DNA of 64,000 nucleotides from Polynucleobacter tropicus. GTDB lineage: Bacteria; Pseudomonadota; Gammaproteobacteria; Burkholderiales; Burkholderiaceae. Where the stretch lies: positions 434,001 to 498,000 of the forward strand of contig NZ_CP028942.1 of NCBI RefSeq assembly GCF_013307225.1. The letters are read 5' to 3'. Every line of letters begins with the position of its first letter. Position 1 is the first letter of the stretch. The notes beneath the pieces are model-generated. The model was not told where the DNA came from. It ran no database searches and was given only the letters and a program-made list of their open reading frames with translations. Below, one piece after another: positions 33,868-45,089 of this stretch. A program made the translations under genes and the position numbers.

Positions 33868-36555
33868 ATGGAACAAGCCGCTAAAGAAACACTACCAATA
33901 TCCCTTGAAGACGAAATGCGGCGGTCCTATTTGGACTACGCAATGAGCGTCATCGTCGGCAGAGCCCTGCCAGACGTGCGTGACGGCCTCAAACCGGTTC
34001 ACCGCCGGGTCTTGTATGCGATGTATGAATTAAACAACGATTGGAACCGGGCTTACAAAAAATCTGCCCGTATAGTTGGCGATGTAATCGGTAAATACCA
34101 CCCGCATGGTGATTCTGCGGTGTATGACACGATCGTCCGTATGGCCCAGGATTTCTCTCTACGCTATATGCTAGTTGACGGCCAGGGTAACTTTGGCTCT
34201 GTAGACGGCGATAACGCTGCTGCGATGCGATATACCGAGATCCGCCTGCGCAAGATAGCTCATGAGCTTTTGGCTGATTTGGACAAGGAAACCGTCGATT
34301 TTGGGCCAAATTACGATGGTAGCGAGAAAGAACCCCTGATTTTGCCGGCCAAAGTGCCAAATTTGCTGATAAATGGCAGTTCTGGCATTGCTGTAGGTAT
34401 GGCCACCAATATCCCTCCCCACAACCTGGATGAGGTGATTTCGGCCTGTTTACACGTACTTCACAACCCAGAATGCTCCATTGACGAGCTCATTGAGATC
34501 ATTCCGGCCCCCGATTTCCCAACTGCCGGCATTATTTACGGCCTCCAGGGGGTTCGTGAGGGCTACCGGACAGGCCGTGGTCGTGTGGTGATGCGCGCCA
34601 AGACCCATTTTGAAGACTTGGATAAGGGCTCACGTCAGGCCATCATCGTTGATGAATTGCCTTACCAGGTAAACAAGAAAAACTTGCTCGAGCGTATCGC
34701 CGAGTTAGTGAATGAGAAAAAGATCGAAGGTATTTCTGATTTGCGTGATGAATCAGATAAATCCGGTATGCGAGTTGTGATTGAGCTCAAGCGCGGTGAA
34801 GTGCCTGAAGTTGTTCTCAATAATTTGTATAAGAGTACTCAATTACAAGATAACTTCGGCATGAACATGGTGGCCTTGGTAGATAACCAGCCACGCTTGT
34901 TGAACTTGAAGCAAATGCTTGAGTACTTCTTGCAACATCGTCGCGAGGTAGTTACACGTCGAACGATTTTTGAATTACGTAAAGCGCGTGAGCGTGGTCA
35001 TGTTCTTGAGGGTTTGGCTGTCGCATTAGCAAACATCGATGAGTTCATCGCGATTATTAAAGCGGCTGCAAATCCTGTGATCGCTAAGCAAGAGTTGATG
35101 GGCAAAGCTTGGGATTCTTCGATGGTGCGTGAGATGTTGGCGCGTGCTGAAAGTGATACACCAGGCGGCCGTAATGCCTATCGTCCAGAAGGCTTGCTAG
35201 CTGAATACGGCATGCAAAGTACTGGCCTCTATCGTCTATCTGATAGTCAGGCGCAAGAAATTTTGCAAATGCGTTTGCAACGTTTGACTGGTCTTGAGCA
35301 AGACAAGATTGTTAATGAGTACAAAGAAGTTATGGCAGAAATTGCTGACTTGTTAGATTTGTTGGCGAAGCCAGAGCGCGTGACCCAAGTGATTGAAGAT
35401 GAGCTGAAAGAAGTTCAATCTGAATTTGGTGCTGCAGGCACAGATAACGGTCGTCGTTCATTTATTGAAATGAACGCAACTGAACTCTTTACTGAGGATT
35501 TAATCACTCCACAAGATATGGTGGTGACGCTTTCTCATACTGGTTATATGAAGAGTCAGCCGCTCAGCGAATACCGTGCGCAAAAACGCGGTGGTCGCGG
35601 TAAGCAAGCTGCAGCCACAAAAGATGAGGATTGGATTGACACTCTGTTCGTAGCGAATACGCATGACACGATCTTGTGCTTCTCTGATCGTGGTCGCATG
35701 TACTGGCTCAAGGTGTGGGAAGTTCCACAAGGAAGTCGTACATCGCGTGGCAAACCAATCGTCAATATGTTCCCATTGATTGAAGGCGAAAAAATCACTG
35801 TGATTCTGCCAATCAAGGGTTATCAAGACGATCACTATGTATTCATGGCTACCAGTCTAGGTACAGTGAAGAAGACACGTTTGTCTGACTTCTCTAACCC
35901 ACGTAAGGCCGGCATTATTGCTGTTGACCTCAACGAGAATGACTTCTTGGTGGGCGCTGCGATTACTGATGGCCAACACGATGTGATGTTGTTTTCAGAT
36001 GCTGGTAAAGCAGTTCGCTTTGATGAAAACGATGTGCGCCCAATGGGTCGTACTGCACGCGGTGTGCGCGGTATGAACTTGGGTGAAGGGCATCAAGTTA
36101 TTGCTATGTTGGTAGCGCCTGCAGAAGCGGCAGAGGGCGCGGAAGTTGCGGTAGTTGACGAGAATGGTGTTGCTATTCCAAGTAGCGTTTTAACTGCTAC
36201 TGAAAATGGATATGGCAAGCGCACCCCAATCGCTGAATACACGCGTCATGGTCGCGGTACAAAAGGCATGATTGCGATTCAGACAACTGAGCGTAACGGT
36301 AAAGTAGTTGCAGCAGCGCTTGTGTCACCAGAAGATCAAATCATGTTGATTACTACTGGTGGCGTCTTAGTTCGCACTCGTGTATCAGAGATTCGTGAGA
36401 TGGGCCGCGCTACTCAAGGCGTTACCTTGATTAACGTCGACGAAGGCACTCGTTTGTCTGGCTTGCAGCGTATTGCTGAGAGCGATTCAGATGAAGAAGA
36501 CGATGCCGAAGATGGTGAAGCATCTGCAGACCCAGTAGCTGATCAAGATCAGTAA
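33868..36555 (+). CDS. gyrA: DNA gyrase subunit A
   Basis: Type IIA topoisomerase subunit of 895 residues that introduces negative supercoils with GyrB. The N-terminal domain numbers as in E. coli: the quinolone region [10 protein letters not shown] has Ser83 and Asp87 in the sensitive state, and catalytic Tyr122 is in AAMRYTEIR. The C-terminal beta-pinwheel starts near residue 530 with the GyrA-box QKRGGRGKQ, and the chain ends in an acidic tail ([17 protein letters not shown]). It heads the long plus-strand series, and serC begins four bases after its stop. Confidence 0.97.
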   Translation: MEQAAKETLPISLEDEMRRSYLDYAMSVIVGRALPDVRDGLKPVHRRVLYAMYELNNDWNRAYKKSARIVGDVIGKYHPHGDSAVYDTIVRMAQDFSLRYMLVDGQGNFGSVDGDNAAAMRYTEIRLRKIAHELLADLDKETVDFGPNYDGSEKEPLILPAKVPNLLINGSSGIAVGMATNIPPHNLDEVISACLHVLHNPECSIDELIEIIPAPDFPTAGIIYGLQGVREGYRTGRGRVVMRAKTHFEDLDKGSRQAIIVDELPYQVNKKNLLERIAELVNEKKIEGISDLRDESDKSGMRVVIELKRGEVPEVVLNNLYKSTQLQDNFGMNMVALVDNQPRLLNLKQMLEYFLQHRREVVTRRTIFELRKARERGHVLEGLAVALANIDEFIAIIKAAANPVIAKQELMGKAWDSSMVREMLARAESDTPGGRNAYRPEGLLAEYGMQSTGLYRLSDSQAQEILQMRLQRLTGLEQDKIVNEYKEVMAEIADLLDLLAKPERVTQVIEDELKEVQSEFGAAGTDNGRRSFIEMNATELFTEDLITPQDMVVTLSHTGYMKSQPLSEYRAQKRGGRGKQAAATKDEDWIDTLFVANTHDTILCFSDRGRMYWLKVWEVPQGSRTSRGKPIVNMFPLIEGEKITVILPIKGYQDDHYVFMATSLGTVKKTRLSDFSNPRKAGIIAVDLNENDFLVGAAITDGQHDVMLFSDAGKAVRFDENDVRPMGRTARGVRGMNLGEGHQVIAMLVAPAEAAEGAEVAVVDENGVAIPSSVLTATENGYGKRTPIAEYTRHGRGTKGMIAIQTTERNGKVVAAALVSPEDQIMLITTGGVLVRTRVSEIREMGRATQGVTLINVDEGTRLSGLQRIAESDSDEEDDAEDGEASADPVADQDQ

Positions 36556-36559
36556 GGCG

Positions 36560-37657
36560 ATGACTTTCGACCACCGCATCTTCAATTTCGCTGCGGGGCC
36601 TGCTACCTTGCCTGAAGAGGTATTGAGGCAGGCCGCCGATGAGATGTTGAACTGGCGCGGGCTTGGCACTAGCGTGATGGAGATTAGCCATCGCAGCAAA
36701 GAGTTCATGGAAGTCTACGAAGAGACTCTGCGCGATCTGCGTACGCTAATGCACATTCCTGATGCCTACGAGATCTTACTTTTGCAAGGCGGTGGTCTTG
36801 GACAAAATGCGGCCATACCAATGAACTTAATGCCTTTAGCGAAGAATGGCCCCAAGGCAGATTTTTTAGTGACTGGTATTTGGTCTGAAAAATCTTACAA
36901 AGAAGCGCAGAAGTACGGTACTGCAAATTTAGCGGCATCATCCGCCGCAGAAAAATTCAATACGATTCCAGCAAGATCAACTTGGCAGCTATCAAGTGAT
37001 GCAGCCTATGTGCATTACTGCGCCAATGAAACCATTGGTGGCGTTGAGTTTCCTGATGTACCCGACGTTGGAAGCATTCCTTTAGTTGCGGATATCTCAA
37101 GCAACATGCTCTCCAAAGAGATGGATGTTAATAAGTGCGCCGTCTGGTTTGGTGGTGCGCAAAAGAATATTGGACCTTCTGGTGTCACGATTGTGATTAT
37201 TCGTAAAGATTTGATTGGTCATAGCATGAGCATTACGCCAACCATTTGGGATTGGGCTATTCAAGCGAATACGCAGTCAATGATCAATACGCCTCCTACG
37301 TTTGCAATTTACATGGCGGGCCTTGGATTCAAGTGGCTCTTAAAGCAGGGTGGCGTTAAAGCGATTGAAAAACGCAATCAAGAAAAAGCAGACTTGCTCT
37401 ATCAGTTCATTGATCAAAGCAGTTTGTATGAGAACCGCGTTACTAAAGAATATCGTTCACGCATGAACGTGACTTTCTTCTTGAAAGATGAAAATTTGAA
37501 TGCGGAGTTCTTGGCGCAATCGAATGCCGCAGGTTTAGTTGCTTTGCGTGGTCATAAAGCTGCTGGTGGGATGCGCGCCAGTATCTACAACGCAATGCCG
37601 ATTGAGGGTGTAAAAGCTCTGGTTGAATTTATGCGCGACTTTGAAAGGCGGGCTTAA
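36560..37657 (+). CDS. serC: Phosphoserine aminotransferase
   Basis: PLP aminotransferase of 365 residues for serine synthesis (and erythronate-4-phosphate in pyridoxal phosphate synthesis). It starts with FNFAAGPATLPEEVL, and the PLP lysine is in WFGGAQKNIGPSG. The gene directly follows gyrA and its stop overlaps the start of pheA (TAATG), a conserved order in the Burkholderiales. Confidence 0.96.
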   Translation: MTFDHRIFNFAAGPATLPEEVLRQAADEMLNWRGLGTSVMEISHRSKEFMEVYEETLRDLRTLMHIPDAYEILLLQGGGLGQNAAIPMNLMPLAKNGPKADFLVTGIWSEKSYKEAQKYGTANLAASSAAEKFNTIPARSTWQLSSDAAYVHYCANETIGGVEFPDVPDVGSIPLVADISSNMLSKEMDVNKCAVWFGGAQKNIGPSGVTIVIIRKDLIGHSMSITPTIWDWAIQANTQSMINTPPTFAIYMAGLGFKWLLKQGGVKAIEKRNQEKADLLYQFIDQSSLYENRVTKEYRSRMNVTFFLKDENLNAEFLAQSNAAGLVALRGHKAAGGMRASIYNAMPIEGVKALVEFMRDFERRA

Positions 37658-38736
37658 TGAGCACTGAAGAACAGCGCCTAGCGCCATTGCGTGAAAAAAT
37701 TGACGCGCTTGATGCGCAGATTTTGGATTTGCTAACTCAGCGCGCTAAAGCGGCTCAAGAAGTGGGTCACGTCAAAGGCGGATTTTCTTCGCCAGTATTT
37801 CGTCCTGAGCGTGAACGTCAAGTTGTCGCTCGCTTACAAGAGATTAATCAAGGCCCTTTGTTGTCTGATGGTATTGCTGCGATTTGGCGCGAAGTCATGT
37901 CTGCTTGTCGTGCCTTAGAGGCTCGTCAAACGATTGCCTATCTTGGACCATTGGGTACTTTTTCTGAGCAAGCTGCGCAAACTTATTTCGGTCACTCAAT
38001 TGCTGGTTTGCCTTGCGCTAGCTTGGATGAGGTATTTAAGTCGGTTGAGAAGGGTGCGGCGCAATTTGGCGTGGTGCCTGTTGAAAATTCAAGCGAAGGC
38101 GCGATTTCTCGCACGCTAGATTTGTTATTAGATTCTTCCATGCGAATTAGCGGTGAAGTTGTTCTCCCTATTCGTCACCATTTATTAACAAAGAGTGGCA
38201 ACTTTGATGGTGTGACCACTGTCTGCGCTCATGCACAAGCGCTAGCTCAATGTCAGCAATGGTTAAGCGTGCATGCGCCACAGTTAAAGCGCCAAGCAGT
38301 TAGCAGTAACGCGGAAGCAGCGCGTCTTGCTGCTAACGATCCAACATTGGCTGCTATTGCTGGTGATCCTGCTCAAGAAGCTTACGGTTTGCAGGCAGTG
38401 GCTGCACAGATTCAGGATGATCCGCATAATCGCACTCGCTTTGTCGTTGTGGGTAACTACGCTTGTCAACCTACAGGCAAAGATCAAACATCATTAGTAC
38501 TGTCTGTGGATAACCAGCCAGGCGCAGTACATCGTTTGCTAGCGCCATTGGCAAAACATGGTGTTTCTATGAACCGCTTTGAGTCTCGTCCAGCACGCAA
38601 AGGTACCTGGGAATATCACTTCTACATTGATATTGCTGGTCATGCTGATGATGCGAAGGTGGTAGCTGCTTTGAATGAGTTAAAGGAAGTAGCCGCGTTT
38701 TATAAAAACCTTGGCTCCTATCCTCATTCCGCATAA
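37657..38736 (+). CDS. pheA: Bifunctional chorismate mutase / prephenate dehydratase
   Basis: P-protein of 359 residues making phenylpyruvate from chorismate. The chorismate mutase domain (1-90) has LREKIDALDAQILDLLTQRAKAAQEVG; the dehydratase domain (about 95-275) begins IAYLGPLGTFSEQAA and includes VVPVENSSEGAISRTLDLL; the ACT domain has the Phe-binding motif ESRPARKGTWEYHFYID, implying feedback inhibition. It overlaps serC by one base. The gap of 57 bases before hisC shows no terminator. Confidence 0.96.
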   Translation: MSTEEQRLAPLREKIDALDAQILDLLTQRAKAAQEVGHVKGGFSSPVFRPERERQVVARLQEINQGPLLSDGIAAIWREVMSACRALEARQTIAYLGPLGTFSEQAAQTYFGHSIAGLPCASLDEVFKSVEKGAAQFGVVPVENSSEGAISRTLDLLLDSSMRISGEVVLPIRHHLLTKSGNFDGVTTVCAHAQALAQCQQWLSVHAPQLKRQAVSSNAEAARLAANDPTLAAIAGDPAQEAYGLQAVAAQIQDDPHNRTRFVVVGNYACQPTGKDQTSLVLSVDNQPGAVHRLLAPLAKHGVSMNRFESRPARKGTWEYHFYIDIAGHADDAKVVAALNELKEVAAFYKNLGSYPHSA

Positions 38737-38793
38737 GCAAGCTTCTGGCAGGCTTTTAAAAGATTAATCAGTAAACACATTTAGTAAATTCGA

Positions 38794-39918
38794 ATGACTT
38801 CTAAGATTGGCTTAAAACACATTCATGCGATTGCCCCCTATGTTGGCGGCCGTCCAATTAGTGAGGTGGCGCGTGAATACGGTCTTGATGAAAACAAGAT
38901 TGTGAAGTTGGCGTCTAATGAAAATCCATTAGGAATGCCAAAGTCTGCACAAGAAGCAATGCTCAAGGCTGCTGGTGATTTAGGTCGTTATCCCGATTCA
39001 AATGGATTTGAATTAAAGAATGTTTTATCCGCCTCTTTAGGCGTGCCATCTGATTGGATTACGCTAGGTAATGGCAGTAACGATATTTTGGAATTAGCTG
39101 CTCGTGCAGTTGCGCAAGCAGGTGATGAAGTGATTTTCTCTAAGCATGCATTTGCTGTTTACCCGCTTGCCACTCAGGCGGTTGGAGCAAAAGCAGTGGA
39201 GGTGGCTGCAACTTCAAGCTACGGACATGATTTGCCAGCAATGCTCGCTGCCTTGAAGTCAGCGGGTGATAAAGCGAAATTGGTTTTTGTGGCCAATCCA
39301 AACAATCCCACAGGAAGTTACCTCACTGCCAAAGAGATTGAAGACTTTTTAGTGGCGCTGCCATCACATGTTGTGGTGGTATTGGATGAGGCCTACAACG
39401 AATACCTCACACCAGAGCAACGTTATGATGCGATTGCTTGGGTGAAGCGCTTCCCGAATATGATTTTGTCGCGTAGCTTTTCTAAGGCTTACGGTCTTGC
39501 AGGTCTACGTATTGGCTATGGAGTTGCTCAGCCACATTTAACGGATTTATTAAATCGCATTCGTCAGCCATTCAATGTCAATAGTCTGGCGCAAGCTGCT
39601 GCGATTGCCGCATTTCAGGACAAAGCGTTTTTACAAAAAGGCTTTGAGCTTAATTGCGCTGGTTATGAGCAGTTGACGAAAGCATTTGATCAACTAGGTC
39701 TTCGCTATTTGCCATCAGCTGGTAATTTTGTATTGGTCAAGGTAGGCGATGACGATCAAGCGGGCGCGCGCATGAATTTAGCCTTGCTTAAGCGCGGCAT
39801 TATTGTTCGTCCAGTTGGTAACTATGGCTTGCCGCAGTGGTTGCGCATCTCAATTGGTTTGCCAGAAGAGAACGCAGCTTTTATCGACGCATTAAAAGCA
39901 ATCTTGGCAAGCGAATGA
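38794..39918 (+). CDS. hisC: Histidinol-phosphate aminotransferase
   Basis: PLP-dependent aminotransferase of 374 residues. The motifs KLASNENPLGMP, VFVANPNNPTGSY, VVLDEAYNEY and SRSFSKAYGLAGLRIGY with the PLP lysine are present. In this operon, far from other his genes, the enzyme probably serves aromatic amino acid transamination as well as histidine synthesis; HisC2-type copies do this in related bacteria. The stop overlaps tyrA by ATGA. Confidence 0.94.
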   Translation: MTSKIGLKHIHAIAPYVGGRPISEVAREYGLDENKIVKLASNENPLGMPKSAQEAMLKAAGDLGRYPDSNGFELKNVLSASLGVPSDWITLGNGSNDILELAARAVAQAGDEVIFSKHAFAVYPLATQAVGAKAVEVAATSSYGHDLPAMLAALKSAGDKAKLVFVANPNNPTGSYLTAKEIEDFLVALPSHVVVVLDEAYNEYLTPEQRYDAIAWVKRFPNMILSRSFSKAYGLAGLRIGYGVAQPHLTDLLNRIRQPFNVNSLAQAAAIAAFQDKAFLQKGFELNCAGYEQLTKAFDQLGLRYLPSAGNFVLVKVGDDDQAGARMNLALLKRGIIVRPVGNYGLPQWLRISIGLPEENAAFIDALKAILASE

Positions 39919-40799
39919 CCATTATTAATCCAGCAAGCAATTACGGAACCGTCACCATTGTGGGTGTTGGTCTGATTGGTGCCTCTCTAGGTCTTGCCCT
40001 CAAAAAAGCGGGGGTTGTCACAAAGGTGCTTGGTGTTGGTCGTAGCAAAGAAAATTTAGATCAAGCGCTAAAGATGGGTGCGATTGATGGTGTAGTCGAT
40101 TTAGTAGAGGCTACAAAGCAGTCTGATGTCATTGTGCTTTGTGTACCTGTTGCACAAATGCGCGCGGCATTTGAAGTGATGGAGCCACATCTTGAGTCGC
40201 GTACCATGATTACGGATGCTGGCAGCACTAAAGGCGATGTGATTTTGGCCGCCAAAGAAGTCTTGGGTAAAAAGGCTTGTCAATTTGTGCCGGCGCACCC
40301 AATTGCTGGTGGTGCGCAACATGGTGCTAGCGCAGCAAGAGCAGATTTGTTTCAAGGCAAGCAAACCATTATTTGCCCGCTACAAGAAAATTCACCAGAA
40401 GATACTGCGCTGATCACCGGATTTTGGGAGTCAGCGGGATCTGCAGTGAAGAAAATTGGCGTTGTGCAGCATGATGCTATTTATGCCGCAGTCTCACACT
40501 TGCCGCACATTTTGTCTTATGCCTTAATGGCTAGCGTAGTGAATTCTGAAGACGCAGATCAGAAGCTGGGTCATGTTGGCGCAGGGTTTAAGGATTTCAC
40601 GCGCATTGCCGCTTCTAGCCCAGAGATGTGGCGTGATATTTGCCTTGGAAACCGCGCCGCTATTTTGAAAGAGCTCGATCAATATTTATTAATTGTCAAT
40701 CACATGCGTAAATTGATTGCGGAAAATGATGGCGCTGGTTTAGAAAAATTATTTAACAAAGCTAGTAAAGCGCGTCAAGATTTGGATGCATCTGAATGA
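39915..40799 (+). CDS. tyrA: Prephenate dehydrogenase
   Basis: NAD-dependent enzyme of 294 residues in the tyrosine branch. It shows [21 protein letters not shown] at the N-terminus, [10 protein letters not shown] and [22 protein letters not shown], which contains the catalytic His. The ATG at 39915 is taken because it overlaps the hisC stop as ATGA; a TTG-initiated frame from 39837 would lie inside hisC. There is no fused mutase or aroA domain, and aroA follows separately with another ATGA overlap. Confidence 0.95.
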   Translation: MTIINPASNYGTVTIVGVGLIGASLGLALKKAGVVTKVLGVGRSKENLDQALKMGAIDGVVDLVEATKQSDVIVLCVPVAQMRAAFEVMEPHLESRTMITDAGSTKGDVILAAKEVLGKKACQFVPAHPIAGGAQHGASAARADLFQGKQTIICPLQENSPEDTALITGFWESAGSAVKKIGVVQHDAIYAAVSHLPHILSYALMASVVNSEDADQKLGHVGAGFKDFTRIAASSPEMWRDICLGNRAAILKELDQYLLIVNHMRKLIAENDGAGLEKLFNKASKARQDLDASE

Positions 40800-42124
40800 G
40801 TGGTTTGCCTGATATCAGTATTGGCCCATTCAAGAGAGCGCAAGGCTCGATTGTCTTGCCTGGCTCAAAGAGTATTTCTAATCGCGCGTTATTGCTTGCA
40901 GCGCTTTCCTCTGGAACAACGACTCTTAAAAACTTATTGGATGCCGATGACACCCAAGTCATGCGTAATGCCTTGCGTCAGTTGGGTCTCACGGTTACTG
41001 ATAAAGACAATCATGTTTGCGTGGTTGAGGGCTGTGGCGGCAAATTTCCTGTGCAAGATGCAGATCTCTTTATGGGAAATGCGGGTACTGCGATTCGACC
41101 ATTAACTGCAGCACTGGCAATGCAGGGCGGCAACTATCGCCTGTCGGGTGTTGCGCGCATGCACGAGCGACCTATTCGTGATTTGGTTGATGGTTTGCGT
41201 CAAGTGGGCGCGAAGATTGAGTATGAGCTGCAAGAAGGTTATCCGCCAATCAAGATTTTGGCTTCGCCTATTCAGATAAAAGATGTGGTGAAAGTGCGCG
41301 GCGATGTATCGAGTCAATTCTTAACTGCTTTGCTGATGGCTTTGCCTTTAGTGGCAAATGAACCAGTGCGCATCGAAGTGGTTGGTGAGTTAATTTCACG
41401 TCCATACATTGATATCACCTTGAAGTTGATGGCAAGGTTTGGAGTAACTGTTGCATGTCCTGATGCGCAGTCTTTTGTGATCCCAGCTAAAACATCTGAT
41501 GCGGTCTACAAGAGTCCTGGTCAGTTATCGGTTGAGGGCGATGCTTCTTCCGCATCTTACTTCTTGGCTTTAGGCGCTATCGGCGGTGGCCCAGTGCGTG
41601 TGTTGGGTGTGGGCAAAGACAGCATTCAGGGGGATGTGGCATTTGCCGATGCGCTTGCCTTGATGGGCGCCAAAATTACTGCTGGTGAAGATTGGATAGA
41701 AGTTGCTGGTGTAAAAAATACCAATGGCAAACTCAACGGCATCACCTTAGATTGCACTGAAATCCCGGATGCGGCGATGACTCTGGCGGTTGCCGCTTTA
41801 TTTGCTAATGGCCCAACACGCTTAAACAACATAGCAAGCTGGCGCGTGAAAGAAACCGATCGAATTGCAGCAATGGCAAAAGAATTAAAAAAAGTGGGTG
41901 CAGTGGTTGAAGAGGGCGCCGACTACATTGTGGTGAATGCACCAGCATCACTCAGTGATTGGAAATCTCCAACTGAAGGTATTGACACCTACGATGACCA
42001 TCGCATGGCAATGTGCTTTTCATTAGCCGGATTTGGCCCGAATTCACTCAAGATTAATGATCCGAATTGTGTGGCAAAAACATTCCCAACTTATTTTTCG
42101 GAATTTGCGACGGTAGTTGCGTAA
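40796..42124 (+). CDS. aroA: 3-phosphoshikimate 1-carboxyvinyltransferase (EPSP synthase)
   Basis: Shikimate-pathway enzyme of 442 residues joining phosphoenolpyruvate to shikimate 3-phosphate. Signatures [35 protein letters not shown] and [20 protein letters not shown] are present. The GNAGTA motif is of the glyphosate-sensitive class I pattern. The start overlaps the tyrA stop (ATGA). cmk begins 15 bases after. Confidence 0.96.
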   Translation: MSGLPDISIGPFKRAQGSIVLPGSKSISNRALLLAALSSGTTTLKNLLDADDTQVMRNALRQLGLTVTDKDNHVCVVEGCGGKFPVQDADLFMGNAGTAIRPLTAALAMQGGNYRLSGVARMHERPIRDLVDGLRQVGAKIEYELQEGYPPIKILASPIQIKDVVKVRGDVSSQFLTALLMALPLVANEPVRIEVVGELISRPYIDITLKLMARFGVTVACPDAQSFVIPAKTSDAVYKSPGQLSVEGDASSASYFLALGAIGGGPVRVLGVGKDSIQGDVAFADALALMGAKITAGEDWIEVAGVKNTNGKLNGITLDCTEIPDAAMTLAVAALFANGPTRLNNIASWRVKETDRIAAMAKELKKVGAVVEEGADYIVVNAPASLSDWKSPTEGIDTYDDHRMAMCFSLAGFGPNSLKINDPNCVAKTFPTYFSEFATVVA

Positions 42125-42139
42125 TTTCTTAAGCTTTTT

Positions 42140-42802
42140 ATGAGTCAATTCCCAGTCATTGCCATCGATGGACCTACTGCTTCAGGTAAGGGCACAGTTG
42201 CATCCCTGGTGGCTCAAAAGCTGGGCTTTCATTATTTGGATAGTGGTGCCTTGTATCGTTTGGTGGCTCTAGCGAGTGAAAAACAAGGAATCGATGCTAA
42301 AAATGGCCCAGAATTGGGCCTTTTAGTTCCTAAGTTATTGATTTTATTCAAAAATAACCAAGTTTTCTTGAATAATGAGGATGTGACCGAGGCTATTCGC
42401 GCAGAAAACATCGGCTTGAGAGCCTCTGCAGTGGCGGTTCATCCAGAGGTGCGTGCTGCCTTGGTGGGCTTGCAGCGCAGTTTTCGGCAATCTCCTGGCT
42501 TGGTGGCCGATGGTCGCGATATGGCCAGCGTGATATTTCCAGATGCGATTTTGAAGGTTTTTCTCACCGCAACTGCGGCCGCGAGAGCCGAACGTCGCTA
42601 TAAGCAATTGATAGCTAAGGGAATTTCTGCTAAACTTGAGGACTTGCTGCAAGATTTGCAGGAGCGTGATGCCAGAGATAGCAGTAGAGGCACTGCCCCC
42701 TTGTTAGTCGCAGACGGTGCAAAAGTGCTCGAAACATCAGATTTGTCGATAGATCAAGCAGTTAAGACAGTTTTGGATTGGTATCAATCTGCAATTGCTT
42801 AA
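42140..42802 (+). CDS. cmk: Cytidylate kinase
   Basis: Nucleoside monophosphate kinase of 220 residues that phosphorylates CMP and dCMP. The P-loop is [11 protein letters not shown], followed by [13 protein letters not shown] and [15 protein letters not shown], and the lid-like segment has [14 protein letters not shown]. It lies between aroA and rpsA, the standard arrangement in proteobacteria. A 156-base gap with T/A-rich and TAG-rich sequence follows, probably holding the rpsA promoter and leader. Confidence 0.95.
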   Translation: MSQFPVIAIDGPTASGKGTVASLVAQKLGFHYLDSGALYRLVALASEKQGIDAKNGPELGLLVPKLLILFKNNQVFLNNEDVTEAIRAENIGLRASAVAVHPEVRAALVGLQRSFRQSPGLVADGRDMASVIFPDAILKVFLTATAAARAERRYKQLIAKGISAKLEDLLQDLQERDARDSSRGTAPLLVADGAKVLETSDLSIDQAVKTVLDWYQSAIA

Positions 42803-42958
42803 CTCAGTTTTGTAAGTAGTGAGTAGTTAGTAGCGAGCTGTAAGTAGTAATTTTGGTGTCTTGAGAAACTCCACAACGCGATTATTTCTTTAGCGTGTTT
42901 CTTTAAGGCTTTTTTAACCTAACCCGTCGGGCCTTCTGGCGGCACAAAGTGAATATAC

Positions 42959-44632
42959 ATGTCTGAATCATTTGCAGAACTATTTGAAGAATCATTAACC
43001 CGATCGAATATGAAGACCGGCCAAGTTATTTCGGCTGAAGTTCTTCGCATCGACCATAACTTCGTCGTTGTTAACGCTGGCTTAAAGTCTGAAGCGTTTA
43101 TTCCTGTTGAAGAATTCCATAACGACGCTGGCGAGATTGAAGTAGCTCCTGGCGATTTCGTTTCTGTTGCTATTGACGCTCTTGAGAACGGCTATGGCGA
43201 CACCATCCTCTCTCGCGATAAAGCGAAGCGTTTGGCATCTTGGTTGAATTTGGAAAAAGCTCTCGAGCAAGCAGAAATCGTTACCGGTACTGTTACTGGT
43301 AAGGTTAAAGGCGGCTTGACAGTAATGGTGAACGGTATCCGCGCATTCTTGCCCGGATCACTCGTTGATACACGTCCAATCAAAGACACCAGCCCTTACG
43401 AAGGTAAGACGATGGAGTTTAAGGTTATCAAGCTTGACCGTAAGCGTAACAACGTTGTGTTGTCACGTCGTGCTGTGGTTGAAGCTAGCCAAGGTGAAGA
43501 GCGTGCTAAGTTGATGTCTAACTTGAAAGAAGGCGCAGTGGTTACTGGCCTCGTTAAGAACATTACTGATTACGGCGCATTCGTTGACCTCGGTGGTATC
43601 GACGGCCTCTTGCACATTACCGATTTGGCATGGCGTCGTGTGCGTCACCCAAGCGAGATGTTGACTGTTGGTCAAGAAGTGACCGCGAAGATCTTGAAGT
43701 TTGATCAAGAGAAGAACCGCGTTTCACTCGGCGTGAAACAACTTGGTGATGATCCATGGGTTGGTATCGCTCGTCGTTACCCACCAAATACCCGTTTATT
43801 CGGCAAAGTGACTAACCTGACTGATTACGGCGCATTCGTTGAAATCGAAAGCGGCATCGAAGGTTTGGTACACGTTTCTGAAATGGACTGGACTAACAAG
43901 AACGTTGCTCCAAGCAAGGCTACTGCATTAGGTACTGAAGTTGAAGTAATGGTTCTCGATATTGATGAAGACAAGCGTCGTATCAGTTTGGGCATCAAGC
44001 AGTGCAAAGCAAATCCATGGGAAGAGTTTGCACGTTCACAACAAAAAGGCGACAAGCTTTCTGGCGCAATCAAGTCAATTACCGACTTTGGTGTGTTCAT
44101 TGGCTTGCCTGGCGGTATCGATGGCTTAGTTCACCTCTCAGACCTCTCATGGAATGAGCCAGGCGAAGAAGCTGTTAAGAAGTACAAAAAAGGTGATGAA
44201 GTTGAAGCCACCGTTTTGGCAATCGATGTTGAGAAAGAACGTATCTCTCTCGGCATCAAGCAATTGTCTGGTGACCCATTCAACAACTACACTTCTGTGA
44301 ATGACAAAGGCGCTATGGTTACCGGCACTGTTAAGAGTGTTGATGCTAAAGGCGCAACCATTCACTTGGCTGATGAAGTTGAAGCTTACTTGCGTGCCTC
44401 TGAGATCTCAACAGATCGCGTTGAAGATGCTCGCAATGTATTGAAAGAAGGCGATAGCGTAACTGCAATGATCATCAACATTGATCGTAAGTCACGTGCA
44501 ATCAACCTTTCAATTAAGGCAAAAGATAGCTCTGATCAACAAGATGCAATGAGCAAGCTCCAAGGTGATGCGCAGTCTGGCACAACCAATTTGGGCGCTT
44601 TGTTAAAAGCAAAATTGGATAATCAAGGCTAA
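42959..44632 (+). CDS. rpsA: 30S ribosomal protein S1
   Basis: Ribosomal protein of 557 residues with six S1 (OB-fold) RNA-binding repeats. [13 protein letters not shown] is the usual N-terminus, and repeats begin near 20, 105, 190, 275, 360 and 450, the middle ones containing [22 protein letters not shown] and [23 protein letters not shown]. It helps mRNA binding to the ribosome. S1 often represses its own translation through the leader; here the leader has no clean Shine-Dalgarno sequence, consistent with that pattern. A strong terminator follows. Confidence 0.97.
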   Translation: MSESFAELFEESLTRSNMKTGQVISAEVLRIDHNFVVVNAGLKSEAFIPVEEFHNDAGEIEVAPGDFVSVAIDALENGYGDTILSRDKAKRLASWLNLEKALEQAEIVTGTVTGKVKGGLTVMVNGIRAFLPGSLVDTRPIKDTSPYEGKTMEFKVIKLDRKRNNVVLSRRAVVEASQGEERAKLMSNLKEGAVVTGLVKNITDYGAFVDLGGIDGLLHITDLAWRRVRHPSEMLTVGQEVTAKILKFDQEKNRVSLGVKQLGDDPWVGIARRYPPNTRLFGKVTNLTDYGAFVEIESGIEGLVHVSEMDWTNKNVAPSKATALGTEVEVMVLDIDEDKRRISLGIKQCKANPWEEFARSQQKGDKLSGAIKSITDFGVFIGLPGGIDGLVHLSDLSWNEPGEEAVKKYKKGDEVEATVLAIDVEKERISLGIKQLSGDPFNNYTSVNDKGAMVTGTVKSVDAKGATIHLADEVEAYLRASEISTDRVEDARNVLKEGDSVTAMIINIDRKSRAINLSIKAKDSSDQQDAMSKLQGDAQSGTTNLGALLKAKLDNQG

Positions 44633-44638
44633 ATCAAT

Positions 44639-44673
44639 ATCGCCGCTTTCCATTGGGAGGGCGGCGATTTTTT
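44639..44673 (+). terminator. Terminator after rpsA
   Basis: ATCGCCGC pairs with GCGGCGAT (8 bp, long loop) followed by TTTTTT. It lies in the 52-base gap before ihfB, so ihfB would receive only part of the rpsA transcription unless it has its own promoter. Confidence 0.83.
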
Positions 44674-44684
44674 ATTGATAGATC

Positions 44685-45029
44685 ATGACAGATCAAGAGC
44701 AACAAGCAATCACCCGCTCCGAACTAGTGGAGAGCTTAGCGGAACAGTTTCCGCAGCTACTGCCTAGGGATGTGGAGTTGGCGGTAAAGACATTGCTGGA
44801 CACAATGACTCAAGCCTTGGCTGAAGGTAAGCGTATTGAGTTGCGCGGCGTGGGAAGTTTTGTGCTTCACCATCGTCCTGCGCGCACAGGTCGCAATCCG
44901 AAGTCTGGTGAGAAAGTATTGATTCCGGAAAAACGCGTTCCGCACTTCAAGCCTGGCAAAGAGTTGCGTGAGCGAGTTGATTACAAGCCTTTGAAACAGG
45001 CGAGCCCTAAAGAGGGTACTGGTGCCTAG
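44685..45029 (+). CDS. ihfB: Integration host factor subunit beta
   Basis: DNA-bending nucleoid protein of 114 residues, partner of Ihf[17 protein letters not shown] begins the conserved fold, [29 protein letters not shown] contains the beta-arms with the intercalating proline (GRNPKSG). A nine-residue extension precedes the usual start, but the ATG at 44685 is the only start codon available. A polar basic tail follows the core. The ribosome site is weak because the start lies just after the rpsA terminator. Confidence 0.93.
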   Translation: MTDQEQQAITRSELVESLAEQFPQLLPRDVELAVKTLLDTMTQALAEGKRIELRGVGSFVLHHRPARTGRNPKSGEKVLIPEKRVPHFKPGKELRERVDYKPLKQASPKEGTGA

Positions 45030-45048
45030 TATTCAGGCTCAACCTCAG

Positions 45049-45071
45049 TGGTCCAATCGGACCATTTTTTT
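45049..45071 (+). terminator. Terminator between ihfB and lapB
   Basis: TGGTCC pairs with GGACCA around a four-base loop, then seven T residues. It takes up most of the 60-base gap before lapB, where related genomes often have a lapA gene. Confidence 0.75.
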
Positions 45072-45089
45072 ATTGGATTTCTGCTAAGC

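Noticed and set aside
33989..34360. A 123-codon open frame antisense to gyrA
   Set aside because: It lies wholly within conserved gyrA coding sequence, has no ribosome site and the product has unnatural composition.
39837..39914. An extended N-terminus for TyrA
   Set aside because: It lies inside hisC and has no similarity to the family; the ATG at 39915 forms a standard ATGA junction.
42811..42850. TAG-rich stretch upstream of rpsA, with a faint likeness to 61773-61793 upstream of rplS
   Set aside because: The shared core is only about eight bases (AGTAGTGA), too short to call a common element; it looks like low-complexity AT-rich leader.
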